Shown: positions 1-10,923 of the stretch, one piece after another
How positions within the stretch are numbered: position 1 is the stretch's first letter
Layout: the number at the start of each line of letters is the position of its first letter
Source: Aurifilum marmelostoma
Taxonomy: Eukaryota; Ascomycota; Sordariomycetes; Diaporthales; Cryphonectriaceae
DNA: 64,000 nucleotides
Reading direction: 5' to 3'
Assembly: GCA_027559495.1 (NCBI GenBank)
Contig: JAMXSV010000003.1
Coordinates: 558,001-622,000 of the forward strand
The notes under the pieces: generated by a model
Told to the model about the DNA's origin: nothing
Database searches by the model: none
Seen by the model: the letters and a program-made list of their open reading frames with translations, nothing else
Position numbers and translations under genes: made by a program

Positions 1-600
1 AAAGATCCACTGGAGGCTTGACGTTGCGTAGCTGGCGCCAAAGGACACCCAGTTGGAGAGGACGAAGCCGATGATGATGTTGACGGCCTCGATGGTGATC
101 ATGGCTCCTCGGTTATGTGCCTGGGAGACCTCTGCCTGCCAAGTCGGGACCACAGCAGTCATGATGCCCACGCCGATTCCCGTGAATATGCGAGCGACAA
201 TCAGGTGCACGACGACGTGGGCCGTGGTCTGGAGAATGGCTCCGATGATGACGATCCATGCGCCGACGTAGATGGACTTTTTCCGGCCGAGCTTTTCACC
301 GACCAGGAATGCCAGTATAGAGCCGACGAGGCAGCCCACATCGTAGAGGCCGGTGATGAGTCCTTGCTGGGTAGACGATGGGTGGTTGAATTGTTTGACA
401 AAGGACGACGAGTTGATGATGGTTCCCATTACTCCCTGGTCATCTATATTGGTGGCAGAAGTCAGTATGGGATGAGAAATTCCTGCGGTCGGAAAGAGAA
501 TAGAAGCAGGTATCAAGGGCTTACAGCCAAAGAGCAGAAATCCCATGCTGCAGGCTGAGGTGATGCCCGCCATCAGCGGTTTTCCACGAAGTTCCTTCAT
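1..600 (-). CDS. MFS sugar transporter, 5' part (runs off window start)
   Basis: This is the N-terminal part (about 173 residues) of a fungal sugar/H+ symporter of the major facilitator superfamily, which imports sugars across the plasma membrane. The start ATG is at 600. One intron is inferred at 444-524 (GTAAGC...ATATAG). Removing it joins the first helix as GFLLFGYDQGVMG, the classic fungal sugar-porter signature, whereas reading through destroys it. Further on are the loop motif GEKLGRKKS between helices 2 and 3, then PTWQAEVSQAHNRG, which matches the conserved sugar-porter segment after helix 4. The C-terminal two thirds lie beyond base 1. The substrate cannot be read from this part. It is co-directional with the fucosidase and P450 genes to its right, which fits a role in sugar uptake for the same block (inference). 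Confidence 0.9.
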   Translation of the reverse strand, partial: MKELRGKPLMAGITSACSMGFLLFGCKPLIPASILFPTAGISHPILTSATNIDDQGVMGTIINSSSFVKQFNHPSSTQQGLITGLYDVGCLVGSILAFLVGEKLGRKKSIYVGAWIVIIGAILQTTAHVVVHLIVARIFTGIGVGIMTAVVPTWQAEVSQAHNRGAMITIEAVNIIIGFVLSNWVSFGASYATSSLQWIF

Positions 601-1997
601 TTTTCTCGATCTCTTGATGGTTTTATCAATGTCGAGGCTGAGATAGATGGATGCTGAAAAACAAAGTCAAGACAGACACGACCGAACCGCGGTGAATTTG
701 ACACTGCCCAGAACTCGCATCAAGCAGGAGGCATAGGCGACAATTCTATTGTCAAGGTACAAGACAGGTCGAGCTACCTTTATTTAGCTGATGCAGAGAC
801 AACTAAAACATAGCCCAAATCATTGTACAGAAGGCCGCCGGAATAAACCAGGTACCCGAACGATCAGACACAGACGGGGTAGGTAAACATCTTTATATAC
901 ATCAAGAACCGAGACACACCAGGTGGATCCAGACAACAGTTCTCTGGCAGGGACATAAGCGCTTGGGACAATGACTCTGGTAGGGAGTGCCAGGATTGTC
1001 TCCGAGATGAAGGGATTGGGTAAAACCGAAGAAAAACCAACAAGGACTTTTTGAGCCGCGCACGGGTTTTCCGAATCAGGATTTCCGTACGAGCTGTAGC
1101 GTAGAAAGTGTTGGCTGGCCATGGTACAGGGAAGTGTGGTTTGTTGCGTACAATTATGTGGGCTTTATATTCCAATATATAGCTAATTAATTCAAAGTCG
1201 TGACGCCCTGCCTTCCCTCTGTTCACAAGAAAATGTCGACACAGAGATGCTTATTGCACTGACATTTCTACCTCTCTTACTGAGTGTATCGAGGTTCATC
1301 ACACTCCAAGACCTTCTGAACAGAGCCAAGGGATAAGAAGAAGATCCCATCTCGGAACACATACTGGAATCCGTCAGACTTTTGCCGAGTCAGAAACAAA
1401 AAGGACTCCCACCGACATTCTCCAGATGATGTCATTGGGTATGATTGGGGACTCCTCCAGAAGGGATTGTTCACGTCTTATTTCCACGAACCCTAGAGAC
1501 GACTCGAACGAAGGGGGGCCCGCAATGACGATCCAAGCCGCTCACTGGCCAGCCCCGGATTAAGTGCGAATGAGCAGTGGTCCTCGCCCCATGGAGAAAT
1601 ATGTGGGAGCAGTGGATTCAGCATGCTGATCATGTCTCAATTTTCCATGTAGCTCTTTGCAGTGGAATCAACAACATCGAGTCGTACGAGTTGAATCCAT
1701 GTGAGGGCAGGGTTGACCCCCGAAGCACGAGGTTCCTTCACGTGAGATATATGGAGATGTATGAGTCCTTTACTAAGTAGTATCGGAAGTCGCTTCGGAA
1801 AAAGCAGTTCAAGAGGAGCCGTGTGTCCTGAGCGGCGCACCCTCAAGAAAAAAAACCCAGTAGCGGTTGCATGGAAGAGCGGCGGCGGCGTCAAGCGCTG
1901 TTCTGATCTTGACTCAATACAGTGATGATCTGACAAACTATCGACCCCTCTTCCCCGCCTCTTCTTTGCAGAAAGGCTGGTGGTATTAACTCATCAC
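601..1997. other. Intergenic spacer, transporter upstream region
   Basis: About 1.4 kb between the transporter start and the 3' end of the first fucosidase. Short open frames occur on both strands (for example 820-1226 and 1637-1936, minus) but none shows a recognisable domain or a convincing exon structure. It probably holds the transporter promoter and the fucosidase 3' UTR. No repeats stand out. Confidence 0.6.
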
Positions 1998-4745
1998 TTA
2001 GAATGCTACCATGTAAGCAATAAGGCCGAGAACTAGCGATGCAGTCCATGCCGTTGTGCCGTGTCCGTGTTGCGACACTCCCCCACTCGTCGATCCAGAG
2101 CCATTGCTACTATTGTTGCCCGAGCCAGAGCCGGAGTCGGAGCCGGACGTATTATTACCATTATCAGGCTCAAAGGAAATTTTGAAAACCCAAGCGTACT
2201 CATCTGCATCCCTCACCTCTTCGGTGATATTTAACAAGAGACTGCCGTTGGCTAGTAGAGCACTTGGGACAACTGTGCCTGACATGTTTCCGCCCACAAC
2301 AGTCACCTCGTCGCCCTCCACATACGGGACCGGCGAGTTCAGGACCAGGGTGTCATTGGGCGCAGACAGTGTGGTGATATAGAATGCGTCGGGAGTCTGG
2401 GTGAAGCGAACTTCCAGGCCTTCCTCTGGGGTGATGGTCCAGTAGGTGGTGTTAAAGATGGCTTCTGCGTGAGACTTGATCCATGTGCCTGCTGTGCGGA
2501 GGTTCTTCTGCTCAATAGCAATGATGGTTCCTGTTCCAATGTCAGAAACGTGGTCGAACCTCCAGACTCCCTACTGCAAGTGGGGCAAAGCATCTTTCTG
2601 TCTTACCATTGGCTTGAGGTCCGACATCCAGCAAGAAGTTACCATTCTTGCTCACAATATCCATCAGCGTAGTCACAATCGTCTCGGGCTTGATGTACTC
2701 ATCATCAGGAGTCGCCCTGTTATAGCCATAGCTGTACGGGTCCATCCCCAGGTTGCTCTCCCACTTGCGCGTCTGCACAGAGCCATACTTTGCATACTCT
2801 GGCGTGTCAAAGTCGCCAGGCGTGCCGCAGCGGTTGTTGGTCGAGACCTGTCGCCCCTGCCGGGCGGCGCTGTTGAACCACGCAGAGGCGAACTCGGCGG
2901 TCAGGTTGGGGCCGCCAATGTCGCACCAGAGGATCTCCGTGCCCATCTCCGCCAGGGTCTGCATCTCGGGCAGGATCAGGTCGGCTACGTAGTCGTCCAC
3001 GTGCACGTAGCCGGTGTAAGGCTCCGTCACGTTTGTATATGGGTTTGTGGCGTTGCCACCGGGCCATTCTCCAAACCCCTGGTAATCTGGGTGAAACCAC
3101 TCGGGGAGGGAGTAGTACGTTGCGCGGTGCAGTTGCGGCTGGTACTGCTCCGCCGCGTCAAACAGTTCCTGGAGCAAGTTCCTGTACGGTGGCAAGGCCA
3201 CGCTCGTGCGCTGGGTGACGTTGGCGGGCAGGTCGAAGAGCGCGTAGCCGTCGTGGTGCTTGCTGACCTGGACAAAATATTTTGCGCCGGCGTCGTCGAA
3301 CAGGTCGACCCATTCCTTTGGGTCAAACACCGAGGCGGTGAAGTTCTGGATGAAGTCGTCATACGTGTGGTTCTCGCCATAGGTGGCCAGGTTGTATTGG
3401 TAGGTCTCTTCTTTGGTGTCTGGGCCCAGGTTCATGTCCCACCAGTACCATTCGGCGTAGGTCTCGTTGTCGCCTGTGTTTCCCCAGCCTGGTACGGCGT
3501 AGACGCCCCAGTGGATAAAGATGCCGTATCTTGATTATATGGGTTAGTCATTCACTCCATCATTGCCATCAGAAGGCAAAAGCATCAGGAGAAAAGTTTC
3601 GAAAAATAGGAGGTGATGTTGTTCACATACTTTCCATTCTGAAACCAGGGCGGCGACTCGTGGGCGTAGATGCTTTCAAAGGTCGGGTCATAAGTCTGTA
3701 TGCCATATGTCGCATTAAACGTATAAGTCGTGTTTGCAATACCCGTCCCAGAGATGACCAGAGTGGCCGTTCCGCTGGTTCCTTCAGCAACGCCGTCTGC
3801 ATTGACCACACCAATCTGCACCCTCGCCTGTTCGCCAGGCCGCAGACGCTTGATATAACCAGGCTGGACAGTAGTCACTCCCTCCGACTCGATGGAAAGC
3901 GTCACGCTCTGATTAGCCAGGACCCATTCCGTCCCGACATTGTTCACTGTCGCCTCGTAGATTTGTGTCTTGTTGGTTCCCTCGAACCACGTGTTGGTGC
4001 TCCTCGCCAGCTGTACATCCAAACTGACAGCACCCTCCTCACCAGAGGCCGGCAACATGGACACGGCAAAGATGTGTAGCCTGGTGCCCTCCGCCTCGCC
4101 GCCGGGATCGCTGCTTGAGCCCGTCGACACGTCCGGCAGCTGCAGGCTCACGAGGTCTCTCGTGCTATCCAGCCACGCCGAGACCTGAAAGATCATGGAG
4201 CGGTTGTAATCGACAGTCTCGTTGGTCAGGTAATAGGGGAATATAATATCGCCTCCATAAGGATACGGCCAGTCCCAGAACGGATCGACCAGCACCGCCC
4301 CGCTCGTGGTCGTCCCGTCGGCATAAGTCGCATTCACGTAGCCCGTGGCGATGGCGCTCTCTGCCGCTGCGAGCAGGTGCACCCCGACATATCTACCCTG
4401 TGTGACGTTCAACATCTGCCCTTGGGCCAAGACGTTGTCACTGCCGTTGGCGGTCTGGTTGTACTGGGGAAATAAAAAGTTCACACCGCCATAAGTGAGG
4501 TTCTCGGCGGGGACATACTGGGCTGGGTAGCCTGCCCCTGTGCCGTCAAAGTCTGCATCGCTGGGGCTCATGGCGAAGGCGCGGTTGTTGCGGAGGCTGG
4601 AGATGTCGATGGGCTGCGAGGGGATGCTGCCGCTTGTGCCGGGGCTGTTTTTGGGGTCGATGACGAGACTGAAGCTGGACTCATCGGCGGCTGTCGATGC
4701 TGAAAGCCCAGCCAGGGCTAGTGGTATACAAGTAGAGGCTCTCAT
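1998..4745 (-). CDS. GH29-type alpha-L-fucosidase with N-terminal extension and GPI-like tail
   Basis: Predicted 856-residue secreted glycosidase that releases L-fucose from glycans. Exons are 4745-3631, 3529-2607 and 2530-1998. Introns 3530-3630 (GTATGT...AG) and 2531-2606 (GTAAGA...AG) keep frame exactly. Order: signal peptide (residues 1 to about 20), a region of about 350 residues rich in beta-type sequence and N-glycosylation sites, then the GH29 barrel from about residue 370 (YGIFIHWGVY, SKHHDGYALFD, ILWCDIGG). Asp575 in WCDIGG is the likely nucleophile by family position. The C-terminus has a Ser/Gly/Asn-rich linker and a final hydrophobic segment ending LVLGLIAYMVAF, typical of a GPI-anchor signal. 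The long region before the barrel is unlike the simplest GH29 layout, where the barrel starts near the N-terminus. The family call is firm; anchoring is inferred. Confidence 0.9.
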
Positions 4746-5308
4746 ATTGTATGTCAAGGGCGTTGGCTGGTGGTGGTTGTTATGTTTGAGCAGCTCATGA
4801 CTGGGCTGTGGCCGAAGAGGAAACTCGAGAAAAAAGAGCAAACTAGAGCCACTAGAACCCCAAATTCAACACGTCTTCTTATAGGAAAAAAAAAAGGAAA
4901 CCAAATTTAAAACTAGCAAAGAAGAAAAGGACCACTTGATGAAGATCCACGCCTGAAGATGAACCGAGCCGTCGGCAAAATGTCGCCATCACCACCGCTC
5001 TGGCCACCCCCACAGTCACTATTCCCCTCCTTCATCTGCCATGACTGCCGGGATGTTATGAACCGGCGGAAAACGCTTAAATCGAAGGCAATGCGGGGGG
5101 AAGAACACCCCAGGGCAACATTGCTGTGGGGGTGGGCCATGATGATCCTCGCAGGGGTCAAGGAAGAATTCAATAAGGAATACTACTCAAGTGCACGTAT
5201 CGGCCTCTGGGAAGCCTATGTATAAGTCTTTGTGTTTACAGTAATCCCCAGAATCCATCAGATCCTCCCCGTGTCAGCTGGGTACTGGCAGATCATACAA
5301 CCGATCCA
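4746..5308. other. Spacer between fucosidase 1 and P450
   Basis: 563 bases between two genes on the minus strand: the fucosidase promoter and leader, and the P450 3' UTR. Short frames at 4913-5225 on both strands overlap each other and have no domain. Nothing else is visible. Confidence 0.6.
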
Positions 5309-7312
5309 TCACTCGCCAACCCGCTTCAGCTCAACAATGCCAGTCGGGCTCGGCCCGCAGACACTACCAAAATGCAGATTAGGATACCTCTCCTTCACGT
5401 CTTCCGGGTACCGCATATCAAACTGCAGCACAATCCGCGCCATGATGAGCTTGATCTCGTTGGCCGCAAAGAATCTACCCGGGCACGCATGCTTGCCGAA
5501 TCCGAAACTTGTGTTCTCCTTGGTGACGCTCACAAACTGGTACTGCTCGCGGTTCCGGAAGCCGTTGGGGTCAGGCGTGTCGTCCCTGGTGCGGAGATTG
5601 TAGAAGCGGTAGGCGTCAAAGGTGTCGGGATTCTTGTAGTGGGTGGCGTCGTGGAGGACCGCGAGGCTGGGGGTCTCGATGAAGGTTCCGGCGGGGATGT
5701 GAGTTCCGTCCTTGAGCGTGATGGGCTTTTGGACGTATCGTCTGAATGAGTCTGCGACTAAAGGTCAGCTAGAATCAATGGTAGTTGTGGAATGAGAGAT
5801 AGTATGACTGACCGATAAAGGGAGGGGTGAACCGCTGGCTTTCCCGCATGAAACTGTCCAGCAGCTTCATATTGAACAAGGCCTGAGAAGTCATGACACC
5901 GTCTGTCTCTTTGAGAACGGCGGCAATCTCTCGTCGAAGGTCAGGGATCACTTCAGGATGCATAGCCAGATCATATATCCTGATAATTAGATAAAAACGC
6001 CTGTCAGAAACATACTAGCCCAGTTCAGGGTGCAGTAGGCTGGGAGCGAGCTGCTCTTCCTTGACGGGAGCACACTTACATCGCAGTGACAGCCAGTGTG
6101 GTGGTGTGAATGGCTGCCATGATCAGCAGAAGCTGCATGTCGGTCAGTTGCCCCAGATCATTGATCCCATGCTCCAGACTCTTGTCGGCCAACCACTGCA
6201 AGAGGTCATCCGGCACCGGCTGGCCCTCCCGCGCCATCTGTCTTCTGTGTTCAAAGATGGGCTCTAGCAATGCCTTGATGTCCCGCCGATGTGCCTGGCT
6301 CTTATCCAGCGCGGGGGACAGTCCGAAATAGACGACAGCCGAGCGCAGCCACTTGGGCCACCGCTTGATGTCCTGCGCAGCAGCGGTCACCTCGGTCGTG
6401 TAGTCGATGGCCGAGGCCAGGTAGACCTCGTGGCGACAGAGATCAGGCCCGACGAGGATGTTGCCGGACACGATGGCCACGATGCGCAAGAGAAAAGAAT
6501 AGATTCGCACAGGGGTCCAGTCTGTGCAGGACGGCATCTCGGCGTTGACAGTTCTGTCGACCTCATCTGAGAGGCGCGGGTTGAGATGGGCTACAGTTTG
6601 TTGGGTAGGCGTCAGCGGCGGTGTTTCACTTCCCATGCAGGTCGATGGGATACACACCCAGTTTCCTTGTCAGCTCGACCCTGACCATGCTGTTGGCCAC
6701 CTGCGTGCTTTCCTTGGGTGGGAACACTTTGATATATTCGTTTGCGAAAGTCTGAGACATAATTAGTGAGTATCCAGCACCATGATGCGCATGAGTTGAT
6801 ACCAGGGATATGCCGAGGACAGGAGATGCTCACATCTTCAAAGGACTTGAGCACGTCAATCTCGTCGTCTGAACGTTGTTTCAACTCATCGAGGTACCGG
6901 AACGGGACGATGAGGTGATCACCTAAAAGCGACAGCACCGTGGTCAACCAAGGCAAGCAAAGAATCTGTATTGCTAGGTCTTCATGATCACGAGGGGGAA
7001 AAAGAAAGACGGGAATATCAAACAGCGTATCAAAATTCCAGATTATCACTAACCATCAGGCATCGTGAGCCGGTAGATCTGATCCTTGAATCGATGATAT
7101 CCATCCTGATATAGTTCCACCGGATGGTGCAAGAAGGCATCTATTCTTTTTTGACGACTGCCATATTCCTCGCCGAGAAGAGGGAATTTCGCGACCTGGC
7201 GCGGGAAGACGATTCGATGCATCAAAAACACGATGGCGGTAAGCACTCCAGCGCCTACTGCCAAGTGGAGGAGGGGGATGTCTCCCGGCTGGGAGTATAT
7301 GAGAGAGGCCAT
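5309..7312 (-). CDS. Cytochrome P450 monooxygenase, microsomal type
   Basis: Predicted 522-residue heme-thiolate oxygenase. Six exons keep one frame: 7312-7054, 6922-6834, 6751-6658, 6590-6080, 5979-5813 and 5757-5309; introns are 55-131 nt. The ATG at 7312 is the first in frame; the upstream extension lacks an ATG. The N-terminus carries a single membrane anchor (PLLHLAVGAGVLTAIVFLM) followed by a basic/proline hinge, so it should sit on the ER. The I-helix segment is AAIHTTT, the form seen in many fungal CYPs of the kaurene-oxidase/CYP68 type. The K-helix has ESQR (ExxR), and the heme loop is FGFGKHACPG with Cys465 as axial ligand. Length is normal for the family. The substrate is unknown. 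No terpene cyclase, PKS or NRPS is nearby to define a pathway; a catabolic or detoxifying role is equally possible. Confidence 0.92.
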
Positions 7313-8631
7313 TGTGTTGACCACAATCACAAGTATATCGGTTGGAAAAAAGAATACAATCAGAGACAGATCAGTCTGATGAGAACAGGGCGCTGCAGCC
7401 TATGTTCGGGTGTGATTGCCAGATTACAATTTCGCAGATATCAAGACGAGGAATAAAGCATCGTCTGTTTTAAATAGTCAATGAAATAATGAATTCATTA
7501 CTTGACAGGCGAGGTGTCAACTGCCGAACAGCGCAGGCCGCACAAAACAACGCCCCGAGAGGCCGCACCGCCATGTGCACTGGTCAAGTTTCTCCACAGG
7601 CCAGCTCTGCCTGCATGTCAGAGACTAATTATAACGAAGTACTGATGATCCTTGGTGGTTGCAGCACAGGGCGGTTGGAGAACTTGCATATCGAATCCCC
7701 ACGGACGTTGTATTGATGCCCGGCCTATCTTGGCCGACATCCCCACAGATTTGCGAGAGCCCTAACAACCAGCCCGTCTAATATGCCACCGCCTAGATAG
7801 AGTTCCAAACTCAATCATGCATATGGCAGTCAAGTGATAGGTACCGTGACTTGCTACTATATAATTACTGAATACATGACTTGCATGCAGCTGGGAGCGT
7901 GTAAGCCACCGGCAGGCAAGTTGGGCAGACTATTACAAGTTGTGGTTCAGAGGAACTTTGACTTAGATCTACATTTCTGCTGATGGTATACTCAAGTAAG
8001 TGCTAGACCTCTGTGCCCATATAATATCCCTAACTAGAAGGGCACTTTTCCGCATTCTCAAGGTATTATATTTACAGCTCTGAGGCTGAATCTGCCCAGG
8101 AAGCCTCATTAGATGACCTGCACTAATTAATAGGCACAAGTGGTCCAATTATTTCTTGAATCTCTTTATATGTAAACTCAGTTCATACTTTGATGTATAA
8201 GCAACTACTTATGTAGATATTTTGGCCTCTACTGTTCCGTCCTTTTTACCTAATATGGGGAATAAATCTACCAGACATTGCACAGTACAGGGTTCATCTT
8301 CCCCGCGGTTCATTAGCGGCACAACCAATAGGGCCCCTTGGCTCGTGTAGGTGGGAAGGTCAGTAAGTCACTAACCCAGGCCTGTGCTTACACCTGGGCA
8401 CTTAGCAGCAGCCACAGCAGGCAGCCGCCAACTCAGCCGGGATAGCCTCAGCCATCTGTCACTCAATTAAACGGCTGCTGCCTGGCATTTTCTCCTCTTC
8501 ATCCCCCCCCCCCCCCCTCTCCTTCTCTTTCTTCTCCTCCTGACTCGCAACACAATTCCATTTCCATTTCTACATCAATCGTATTGCTTTCAATCCTGAC
8601 TAAATCATTATTCCCCATCCAAGACTTGATA
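7313..8631. promoter_or_regulatory. Divergent intergenic region, P450 / F-box gene
   Basis: About 1.3 kb separates divergently transcribed genes, so it should carry both promoters. The last roughly 380 bases before the F-box start have no ATG on the plus strand and include a CT-rich tract with a run of 15 C at 8503-8517, a common look for fungal 5' leaders. The portion 7700-8280 is relatively AT-rich and shows no coding signal. Confidence 0.55.
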
Positions 8632-10533
8632 ATGGCGTCAGGAACGCAGTCATTGTTCGCAGGGGCTCTTGGTTCTCCCGCGGCGGTGGTCCAACCAACC
8701 GCCGGGATACCCACCAAGCCCGCGTTGCCTCTACAAGGTCGCGCTTCACAGCACCTCGCAGACGACAACGGACACATCTCTCCGATCATTAAACTTGGCA
8801 CTGAAGTACTCTGCATTGTGATGGAGATGGTCAGGCAGGATAGCCCCGCGACTCTCTCTTCTGTGGCTCTCGTGAACTCGCACCTGTATCATTTGGCCAG
8901 ATACAGCCAGTTCCGGGAGCTCACCTTTGACCTGGGCAAGCCCACCGACAACATCAGTGCAGAGTACCTGAGCTCGTGGGCTCGATACCTGGAGAGTGCC
9001 AATCTTTTCCAGGCGGTTCGTACCCTGACCATCGTCGGTCGAAGAGCAGCCGCAGACGAGTTGGCACAACTTGGTAGTCTTATCTTGAGACTTACGGGCC
9101 TATCTGAGATCCATTGGTACCACACCGCCCCCATTCCAGAGCATATCACTCAACAGCTGGGGCGGCAGCAACCTTGTGTACGCCTTAGCACTCGTTTCAG
9201 CGCCATGCATTCCTCCACACGAGGCCCCATCTCGTCGGATTCTGCTGCCTTCTTGGTGGCCCTGGAAAACTGCCCCAACCTGCATTCTCTAGAGGTCACC
9301 CGCGTCTTCAGAGCTGCCGAGTCTTGTCTGTGGGTAACCAGGCCGCTGAAGCGCATCCTCATGTCCTGTCCCAACCTCCGGCGGCTCAAGCTTGACATCG
9401 GCACATCGACAGGCGGCTGCGTCGTGACTTCTCCTCCGAGGGAGTACTGTGGCTTCGGATTCCGCCACGGAGAACGTCCTGTTGTCGCTCTGGAAGAGCT
9501 GGACCTGGTCCGGTATCCCTTCGGGGTGCCCAAGCCAGAGGCTGAGAGCAATAACCCTCGGCCCCGAGCTGGACTGGTTTACTGCGATGGATATCCACTT
9601 CAGATCCCCGAACAAGACTACTGGGTCGAGGCCTTTGACTGGTCACGCCTGAAGGCCTTGCATACTCGCTGGGATGGTCCCTTCGCGCTGAAACTGCTCC
9701 CCCGCCTCACATCACTCCGGGAGGTGACCCTGCCAGGCGACCGGAAGAGCCTGTCCAAGTTCCACCGACAAGTGCCCGCTGGTCTGGAGGCCGTTGCCAT
9801 CCAGAGCCTGGCAGACGTTGATCTTGATTCCATCCTGAAGCATGGCCGCGGCCTGCGCAAGCTCAAAATCCACCAGGACGAGATATGGAAGCACAACAAC
9901 GAGCCCATGTGGGTGGATGGTGCTCGCAAGGTCACCCAGGCCCTCGGGGCAATACGTGAGCAGTGCCCGCTCGTCGAGGACCTGAGCCTCGACCTCCCTC
10001 GGAACGGGAGCTGGCCCTACGAAGCATTCGACATCCTGGCCAGCTTCCCGCGGCTGCGCCGCCTCGAGATGTGCTTCGAGCTGGGCATCTCGGACCAGGA
10101 ACACCCTGTCCGGCCCTACACGACGTTCCACGCTTCTCAGGAGATATATCGATACCTCATCAAAAAATCACCAACCAGACCCACCCGGCTGACAGAGGTT
10201 CGCATCCACTCGGGCGCACCGCCACCCCTGGGGTTCGGCTATCCAAGCTCGAGAGCCTTGTGGCCGGGTGAGAACCGTGCCGGGTTCGTGTGCAGGCTGT
10301 CTCCCCGCGACGACGAGGCGGCCGATGGTGTCTTCTCGACGAGCTGCAGCCAATTGGACGTGGCAGGCAATAAGTTTCTCCAGGCGGCGGAGCCAGGGTT
10401 GAAATCGGAAGAACTCGGGTCGCAGTATGAGCTTTTCATCAAGGACCCTGAGATACCCCCGGATGTGTTTAGGTTCGACACAATCCGTCGAGCATACAGT
10501 GGGCCAAGGCCCGAGGAGGAGGAGGATCTTTAG
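8632..10533 (+). CDS. F-box protein with LRR-like C-terminal region
   Basis: Intronless 633-residue protein. The ATG at 8632 is the first ATG after a long ATG-free leader and has good context, so it is preferred. A longer frame from 8584 begins with TTG only. Residues about 50-100 (GTEVLCIVMEMV, LSSVALVNSHLYHLAR, QFRELTFDL) match the F-box-like fold of many fungal SCF ubiquitin-ligase adaptors. The rest has scattered leucine-rich turns such as CPNLHSLEVTRV, CPNLRRLKLDI and FPRLRRLEMCFEL, consistent with a degenerate LRR substrate-binding part. Its likely role is recruiting a target protein to SCF for ubiquitination. The target is unknown, and such genes are numerous and fast-evolving in filamentous fungi. 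The C-terminus is acidic (a run of Glu). Convergent with the next gene. Confidence 0.78.
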   Translation: MASGTQSLFAGALGSPAAVVQPTAGIPTKPALPLQGRASQHLADDNGHISPIIKLGTEVLCIVMEMVRQDSPATLSSVALVNSHLYHLARYSQFRELTFDLGKPTDNISAEYLSSWARYLESANLFQAVRTLTIVGRRAAADELAQLGSLILRLTGLSEIHWYHTAPIPEHITQQLGRQQPCVRLSTRFSAMHSSTRGPISSDSAAFLVALENCPNLHSLEVTRVFRAAESCLWVTRPLKRILMSCPNLRRLKLDIGTSTGGCVVTSPPREYCGFGFRHGERPVVALEELDLVRYPFGVPKPEAESNNPRPRAGLVYCDGYPLQIPEQDYWVEAFDWSRLKALHTRWDGPFALKLLPRLTSLREVTLPGDRKSLSKFHRQVPAGLEAVAIQSLADVDLDSILKHGRGLRKLKIHQDEIWKHNNEPMWVDGARKVTQALGAIREQCPLVEDLSLDLPRNGSWPYEAFDILASFPRLRRLEMCFELGISDQEHPVRPYTTFHASQEIYRYLIKKSPTRPTRLTEVRIHSGAPPPLGFGYPSSRALWPGENRAGFVCRLSPRDDEAADGVFSTSCSQLDVAGNKFLQAAEPGLKSEELGSQYELFIKDPEIPPDVFRFDTIRRAYSGPRPEEEEDL

Positions 10534-10923
10534 AGAGGTCGAAGCGGGAGGGTTTCTTGGAGCGAGGGCTTGAATGTGGGGTCAAAAGTAACGAGGAGAG
10601 AGGAGGGGGGGGGGGGGGAGAGAACACACGCACGCACGCACACAGAGAGAGAGGGAGGGAGAGAACATCCCCGGTTCACATATAGAGACCAGAGATGGGC
10701 TGAACAGACGGTCTGCCGCCACTATGTTTGAAATTAAATCCACGGATACAATAGATAGGTGTGAATGTATACAATTATATATAAATGACCAAATTATATT
10801 GTTGGAAACCATGGGAAGAAATGTTCAAGATCTCCAGACAGTCAACAACTCTGACCTCAAGTGACAGTTCGGGAGAATGACATCCTTACAAGATGAGTTC
10901 ACAAAATAATGCCCGATTCGCAA
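10534..10923. other. Convergent 3' spacer with G run and microsatellite
   Basis: About 390 bases between the stop codons of convergent genes. It holds a run of 14 G at 10605-10618, then ACGC/ACAC and GAGA/GGGA simple repeats to about 10663, then an AT-rich stretch near 10730-10800 that could serve 3'-end formation. No gene. Confidence 0.7.

Noticed and set aside
2476..3534. 352-codon plus-strand open frame
   Set aside because: Antisense of the fucosidase 1 catalytic exon; no recognisable domain.
5309..7312. Secondary-metabolite gene cluster around the P450
   Set aside because: No PKS, NRPS, terpene cyclase, prenyltransferase or pathway regulator lies nearby; a single P450 is not enough.
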